Origin: Nitrospinota bacterium
GTDB taxonomy: Bacteria > Nitrospinota > Nitrospinia > UBA9942
Assembly: GCA_003489165.1 (NCBI GenBank)
Contig: DNJG01000061.1
Location: 1-7,499 of the forward strand
Reading direction: 5' to 3'
Length of the DNA stretch: 7,499 bases
The notes beneath the pieces were generated by a model. It was given only the letters and a program-made list of their open reading frames with translations, ran no database searches and was not told the DNA's origin. Positions 3,993 through 7,499 of the stretch are shown piece after piece. Every line of letters begins with the position of its first letter. The stretch's first letter is position 1. The position numbers were made by a program, and so were the translations under genes.

Positions 3993-4461
3993 AACCTGTC
4001 TCATAGATTCAAATATATGGTTTTTTGCCTATACTGCCCCTAAAAATAATCAATATGCAGAAATTCATAAAAAGGCATCTCAATTTCTTGAGAGCGTTCT
4101 ATTGGACAATACAATTATCATCGGCATAAGCCATTATCAAATTGCTGAAATCTTAGATTTGCTTCGCAAAAGAAATCTGCAAAAAGAACTACGAAGCAAA
4201 ATCTTTGAGAGCTTCAAAAAAGAAAAATTTCACATTGCTATTGTAAATATGTCCCACATAGAGGTTAGCTTTAATAAAAGCCTTTCTTCAGGAATACATA
4301 TCTACGATTATCTCGTCGCCCTTCCTCTTAAAGGGATTGTTACTGAAATCTATTCTGCTGATGACCATTTTCAGCATCCTGATTTTAAGGAGATTGCCCC
4401 TGTTACCAACCCCCTCCACCCATGGATTTTGAGGGAAGGGCGAATACCTGTAAAATCCTGA
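3982..4461 (+). CDS. PIN-domain ribonuclease toxin (VapC-like)
   Basis: This 159-aa protein has the PIN acidic set: D9 in CLIDSNIWFF, E56 in HYQIAEILDLL, D109 in IHIYDYLVA, and D127/D128 in IYSADDHFQH. These residues coordinate Mg2+ in a single-strand-specific RNase, typically cutting tRNA or rRNA. All are present, so it looks active. It is the toxin of the DUF104 antitoxin directly upstream (11-bp overlap); ATG at 3982 is the only sensible start. After 'FKEIAPVTNPL', where many relatives end, there is an extra tail HPWILREGRIPVKS. This extension is part of the 88-bp block copied at 3403-3490, and the final codons and stop come from sequence outside that block, which suggests the 3' end was rebuilt by a rearrangement. 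Confidence 0.9.
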   Translation: MPTKTCLIDSNIWFFAYTAPKNNQYAEIHKKASQFLESVLLDNTIIIGISHYQIAEILDLLRKRNLQKELRSKIFESFKKEKFHIAIVNMSHIEVSFNKSLSSGIHIYDYLVALPLKGIVTEIYSADDHFQHPDFKEIAPVTNPLHPWILREGRIPVKS

Positions 4462-4488
4462 AATTCTCTAAAATCTAAAATCCAATAG

Positions 4489-4563
4489 TCCCCCTTAACA
4501 AAGGGGGTTCGGGGGTTGTTGCATGGGTTGGATTTATAAAAAGGAAAAGTGATATTTAAAGAC
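4489..4563 (+). repeat. 75-bp dispersed repeat, copy 2
   Basis: Second copy of the element at 1045-1119 (72 of 75 identical), again with the CCCCCTT-AACA-AAGGGGG hairpin at its left end. It lies 28 bp after the PIN gene stop, so it could serve as the 3' end structure of that transcript, although there is no T-run. Confidence 0.85.
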
Positions 4564-4612
4564 ACGGTGCCTTTTAATGGATGACCTCAATTCTGTGCAA
4601 ATTTAATTATTT

Positions 4613-4642
4613 TTAACCTTTCTTTTAAAACTTTGGTATAAT
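4613..4642 (+). promoter_or_regulatory. Predicted promoter of the UPF0175-DUF3368 module
   Basis: A perfect -10 TATAAT (4637-4642) lies 18 bp after TTAACC (4613-4618, 4/6 to the -35). The ribosome site AAAGGGGG (4653-4660) follows, 6 nt before ATG at 4667. Confidence 0.6.
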
Positions 4643-4666
4643 GTATCCAATCAAAGGGGGTGTCTT

Positions 4667-4957
4667 ATGGGTAAGGTTGCCGAACTAAAAATACCAGTAG
4701 ATGAATCTATACTGTTTTCATTAAAGGAAGGTAAGCATAGGTTTGTGAAGGATCTGCTCTTTAACAATGCTATAGCATTTTATCGTAAAAGAAAATTAAG
4801 CATTGGAAAGGCTGCTGAACTTGCAGGGCTTGACAGGATTAGCTTTATTGAAAAGTTAAAAGATGAAGGTGAATACATCTTTGATTACGATGATGAAATG
4901 ATAGATGAGATAATCGGAGGGGCAAAAAAGGCACTAAAACTTTTGCATGCCGGGTAA
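4667..4957 (+). CDS. UPF0175 family antitoxin
   Basis: This 96-aa protein shows the UPF0175 pattern: an N-terminal strand 'ELKIPVDESILFSL', a helix (24-40), then 'AIAFYRKRKLSIGKAAELAG' (35-54), a helix-turn-helix-like unit, followed by 'SFIEKLKDEGEYIFDYDDEM'. The last part is the family's usual 'F...L...GI...Y...E' ending. UPF0175 proteins are regularly encoded just before DUF3368 PIN-like proteins and are regarded as their antitoxins; that arrangement is seen here with a 9-bp gap. The start at 4667 has a GGGGG ribosome site 6 nt upstream and a good promoter. It probably also regulates its own operon through the helix-turn-helix. Confidence 0.9.
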   Translation: MGKVAELKIPVDESILFSLKEGKHRFVKDLLFNNAIAFYRKRKLSIGKAAELAGLDRISFIEKLKDEGEYIFDYDDEMIDEIIGGAKKALKLLHAG

Positions 4958-4966
4958 AAAATATAA

Positions 4967-5443
4967 ATGAAGGTAGCCTCTAATACAACACCTATTATAT
5001 CTTTATCCTCAATCCAGAGATTAGAACTTCTAAAACTCCTTTTCAAACAAGTTTATATTCCAAAGGCTGTTTATCATGAGATAAAGACCAAAAAACTTTT
5101 TGGCTACAAAGAGATTGATGCTGATTGGGTTAAAGTGCTGGAGATAAAGGGAAGAAAATATCTTGGATTTTTACTTAATGATCTGGATGCGGGGGAAGCA
5201 GAGGCAATAGTCCTTGCAAAAGAGATAGAAGCCGATATCCTCCTTATTGATGAAAGAATTGGTTATGATATTGCAAAAAGCCAGAATATTTTTGCTATCG
5301 GCACTTTGACAGTTCTCCTGATGGCAAAGCAGAAGGGACTGATTCAAAGGGTAAAACCTTTGTTAAATGAGATGATTCAAAAAGGCAGATGGTATAGCGA
5401 AAAGACATGCAAGGTTTTTTTAAAAAAAATTGAAGAGGCATAA
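4967..5443 (+). CDS. DUF3368 PIN-like toxin
   Basis: This 158-aa protein matches DUF3368: an N-terminal SNTTPIISLSSIQRLELL, the 'VYIPKAVYHEI' segment (29-39), the central 'LNDLDAGEAEAIVLAKE' (70-86, with D74, E77 and E79) and 'ADILLIDERIGYDIA' (89-103, with D95), then 'FAIGTLTVLLMAKQKGLI', the conserved G-T-L-G-L region. It is a PIN-fold nuclease-like toxin. The first catalytic aspartate of PIN domains is Asn here (N6 in SNTTP); both D and N are common in this family as I recall, so this may not mean loss of activity. It is paired with the UPF0175 antitoxin upstream. ATG at 4967 has only a weak ribosome site (GGG, 12 nt upstream), so translation may be coupled to the antitoxin. Confidence 0.88.
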   Translation: MKVASNTTPIISLSSIQRLELLKLLFKQVYIPKAVYHEIKTKKLFGYKEIDADWVKVLEIKGRKYLGFLLNDLDAGEAEAIVLAKEIEADILLIDERIGYDIAKSQNIFAIGTLTVLLMAKQKGLIQRVKPLLNEMIQKGRWYSEKTCKVFLKKIEEA

Positions 5444-5497
5444 AATTGCTGAGTAGTAGTCTATAACAGTGCAGACAACCCCTTACTCCCCCTTAAT

Positions 5498-5627
5498 AAA
5501 CCTGTCCCCAAAGAGCCTGCCCCCGAATGCTTCTATCGGGGGACTGAATCGGGGAGGGGGTTCGCCTGTCTGCTGTAGCCTGCCTGAGCAGACAGGCACA
5601 GGCAGAGGGGTCGTTGCAAGATTAAAG
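5498..5627 (+). repeat. Dispersed hairpin repeat family 2, copy B (130 bp)
   Basis: Homologue of 1834-1976. It has lost the left arm and loop of the CCCCGATAG hairpin, but keeps a perfect 11-bp inverted repeat, GCCTGTCTGCT (5564-5574) with AGCAGACAGGC (5587-5597), around a 12-nt loop. It is followed by ACCTGACCAC. The flanking 5444-5497 and 5628-5668 show no gene or clear terminator. Confidence 0.78.
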
Positions 5628-5668
5628 ACCTGACCACATGCCCAGTCATATACTCCAGTCCTGTGAAA

Positions 5669-7498
5669 CTAATTTAAAGTCCAGCCATTGCCGTTATTAT
5701 AAAGTTCAGCTATTTCAGCGGAAGACAAAACTTTTGTCCAGACACCCAATTCATCGACTGAACCATCAAAATTCCTAATTCCAGCAACGACTCCACCAAT
5801 ACCAAATCCTATACGATCTGGATATGCTCCATTTCCAGTTCCGTTTGCGGTTGCTACATTTACATTATTCAAATATAAAAATAAATCTCCCGTGCTTCCG
5901 TTATAAGTGCAAACAGCCTGATACCAAGTTCCAATTGTTAAATTGACCTGATAACTTGCTACAGCTCCATCAATACCAGTTCTATTTCTATAAAATCTTA
6001 AATAATAAGCACCACCTACATTTTCATACATTAAAGCAATATAAGTTTTTGATGAAGTATTCTCCTGTTGAAAAATAGTAAAATCATTTTCCACACCCCC
6101 TGGAAAACTCGCAAGTTTAAACCAAACACTAAAAGAACAAGTTCCTCCATCAATTGATAATGGTGAAGAAGTTTTTAAAATTTGAGAACTGGTCTTAACA
6201 AAATTACTCGCATTATTTACTTTGCCCGCACTAAAAGCAACACCATTATTATTGGTTAAATTATTAGAACCATAAGAATCATTAGCATCTTCCAATTTAT
6301 AATAAGCCACAAGGTTAGTTTTAAGTGGAGTCGCAGTTGCACTTACCTGACTTGATTCACTACTCTCTCCATAGCTATTCACTGCTGTTACTACATAGTA
6401 ATGGGGCGTGCCATTTGTTAGACCTGAGTGCGTATATGAACTTGTGGCACCTGTAATCTTTGTGCCTGTGGTTTTGGTAACTCCTGTTGTCGTTGACCAG
6501 TAGATGTTGTAACTTGTTGCATCACTGACTGAACTCCAACTGATAGACACCTGACTACTTCCAGCAATAGCAGTTACACCAGAGGGTGCTGACGGGGCTG
6601 AACCTGATGTGCCTGATAGGGTGGAGATTTCAGAAGCAGAAAGGACACGATTGTAGATGCGGACTTCGTCAATAGTTCCATTCATACTACACCCACATCC
6701 CCCACTATCAGAAACATCTCCAATTCTAAAATTATAGGAATTAGACATTGATGATGTAAGAGTATCCCAGTCGGTGTTAGTTGCAAGCAATTCTCCGTCA
6801 GCATAAAGCTTAACCCCAGCCGCAGAAGAAGAACCATCATAAGTTATTACAAAATGATGCCAATTTGAGTCCGTAAATGTTAATGTTGAATTGAGACGAA
6901 TGGAATCCGACACATTTGTTTTTCCAAAAATAATATCTAATTTATTCGCACTATCTATATAAAAAGCATATCCAGTGCCAGCAGAATCATTTCGCTTTGA
7001 AACAATTGTATGTGGTATGCCAGTAGCTCCTCTTTTAACCCAAGAAGAAATGGTAAAGGAATCCGTTCTATCAAAATTGTTGATATTCCCATAATCTATG
7101 TAATCTCCTGAACCATCAAAACTGTAAGCCATATCAAACTTTCCACTACTTATTGATACTGCTCCCGTAACTGTTCCATTATATCCATTCCCGCTCTCGT
7201 CATTGGCATTGCCGTTGAAGGGGTAATAGGCCACGAGACCAGTTGTGATATCCGCAAGGGTGATGGTATCGTTGACCGAAGATGACACATTCCCTGCCGA
7301 ATCCTTGAACCATACATATACTGTCTTTGTGCCTGAACTACTGCTTAATGTGAATGATACACTTGCTGAATAACTTGTTGTTGATGTAACACTTGTCCAT
7401 CCTGATGCTGATGCAGATGGTGTGGTTGAGGTCTCTGATGCGTAATATCCTGTTACCCCTATATTATCAGTTGCAGATAATGTTAATGTTACTGATGT
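5669..7498 (-). CDS. Large surface/secreted protein with Ig-like, LamG, FN3 and LamG domains (5' partial)
   Basis: The frame is open from the right edge to its stop at 5669, giving 609 visible residues; the N-terminus lies outside. Residues 1-77 form a Ser/Thr-rich Ig-like domain (LSATDNIGVTGYYAS ... VYVWFKDSAGNVSSSV). Residues 87-295 are a LamG/concanavalin A-like domain (GLVAYYPFNGNANDESGNG, WHHFVITYDG, IDEVRIYNRVLSASEI). Residues 301-391 are a fibronectin type III domain (SQVSISWSSVSDATSYNIYW). Residues 395-605 are a second LamG (NLVAYYKLEDANDSYGSNN, WYQAVCTYNGSTGDLFLYLN, VDELGVWTKVLSSAEIAELY). LamG and FN3 modules bind carbohydrate or protein outside the cell. The chain ends WTLN with no sorting signal or anchor visible. 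A GTG at 7288 is not the start because homologous sequence continues upstream. The DNA of the second LamG (about 5870-6300) looks more A+T-rich than the rest. Confidence 0.9.
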   Translation of the reverse strand, partial: TSVTLTLSATDNIGVTGYYASETSTTPSASASGWTSVTSTTSYSASVSFTLSSSSGTKTVYVWFKDSAGNVSSSVNDTITLADITTGLVAYYPFNGNANDESGNGYNGTVTGAVSISSGKFDMAYSFDGSGDYIDYGNINNFDRTDSFTISSWVKRGATGIPHTIVSKRNDSAGTGYAFYIDSANKLDIIFGKTNVSDSIRLNSTLTFTDSNWHHFVITYDGSSSAAGVKLYADGELLATNTDWDTLTSSMSNSYNFRIGDVSDSGGCGCSMNGTIDEVRIYNRVLSASEISTLSGTSGSAPSAPSGVTAIAGSSQVSISWSSVSDATSYNIYWSTTTGVTKTTGTKITGATSSYTHSGLTNGTPHYYVVTAVNSYGESSESSQVSATATPLKTNLVAYYKLEDANDSYGSNNLTNNNGVAFSAGKVNNASNFVKTSSQILKTSSPLSIDGGTCSFSVWFKLASFPGGVENDFTIFQQENTSSKTYIALMYENVGGAYYLRFYRNRTGIDGAVASYQVNLTIGTWYQAVCTYNGSTGDLFLYLNNVNVATANGTGNGAYPDRIGFGIGGVVAGIRNFDGSVDELGVWTKVLSSAEIAELYNNGNGWTLN

Positions 7499-7499
7499 G

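Noticed and set aside
3744..4004. 86-codon minus-strand frame antisense to the DUF104 gene
   Set aside because: The plus strand is a clear DUF104 antitoxin with its own ribosome site.

Overview
The window looks like an AT-rich accessory stretch of a Gram-negative-type bacterial chromosome. The mixture of small toxin-antitoxin (TA) genes, exported proteins carrying a 'VEVAPRISDREIIE' motif, LamG/FN3 surface protein and dispersed hairpin repeats with GCCTGACCCC or CCTGTCCCC motifs resembles Nitrospirota or Desulfobacterota-like genomes. That placement is a recollection of style and has not been tested by any search.

Layout. Positions 1-102 are the 3' end of an isocitrate/isopropylmalate dehydrogenase-type gene (+), the only housekeeping gene seen. 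Converging on it is a minus-strand pair, 934-211: a 66-aa partner and an AbiEii/DUF6036-like nucleotidyltransferase. Positions 935-1311 hold a promoter, a 75-bp repeat and a 91-bp MITE-like inverted repeat. Two minus-strand paralogues follow (1746-1312 and 3102-2662), each a small exported, single-span coiled-coil protein. They flank a plus-strand RelE-type TA locus (2049-2518) whose toxin has an in-frame stop at codon 24. Positions 3103-3764 carry no intact gene: they hold a beta-propeller C-terminal scrap joined to an 88-bp copy of the 3' end of the downstream PIN toxin gene, then low-complexity sequence. Two apparently intact plus-strand TA modules follow: DUF104 antitoxin plus PIN toxin (3765-4461), and UPF0175 antitoxin plus DUF3368 PIN-like toxin (4667-5443). 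The right end (7498-5669, minus) is the C-terminal 609 residues of a large Ig-LamG-FN3-LamG surface or secreted protein that continues past the window edge.

How it fits together. The TA and nucleotidyltransferase genes form four independent two-gene units, not one pathway. Between them lie at least two dispersed repeat families present in two copies each (75 bp at 1045/4489; 130-143 bp at 1834/5498) and two single inverted-repeat elements. Short direct repeats sit at three promoters. The picture is a decay-and-insertion zone in which TA modules arrive, are copied and are partly destroyed.

The most interesting items are the paralogous coiled-coil proteins, both with a TTGACA-N17 promoter placed so close to ATG that leaderless transcripts are predicted; an exact one-heptad (21-bp) tandem duplication in one of them; the broken RelE toxin beside an intact antitoxin; and the 88-bp PIN tail copy 961 bp upstream of its parent. 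I did not find convincing evidence for a wholly new defence system; the coiled-coil family is the best candidate for something undescribed.
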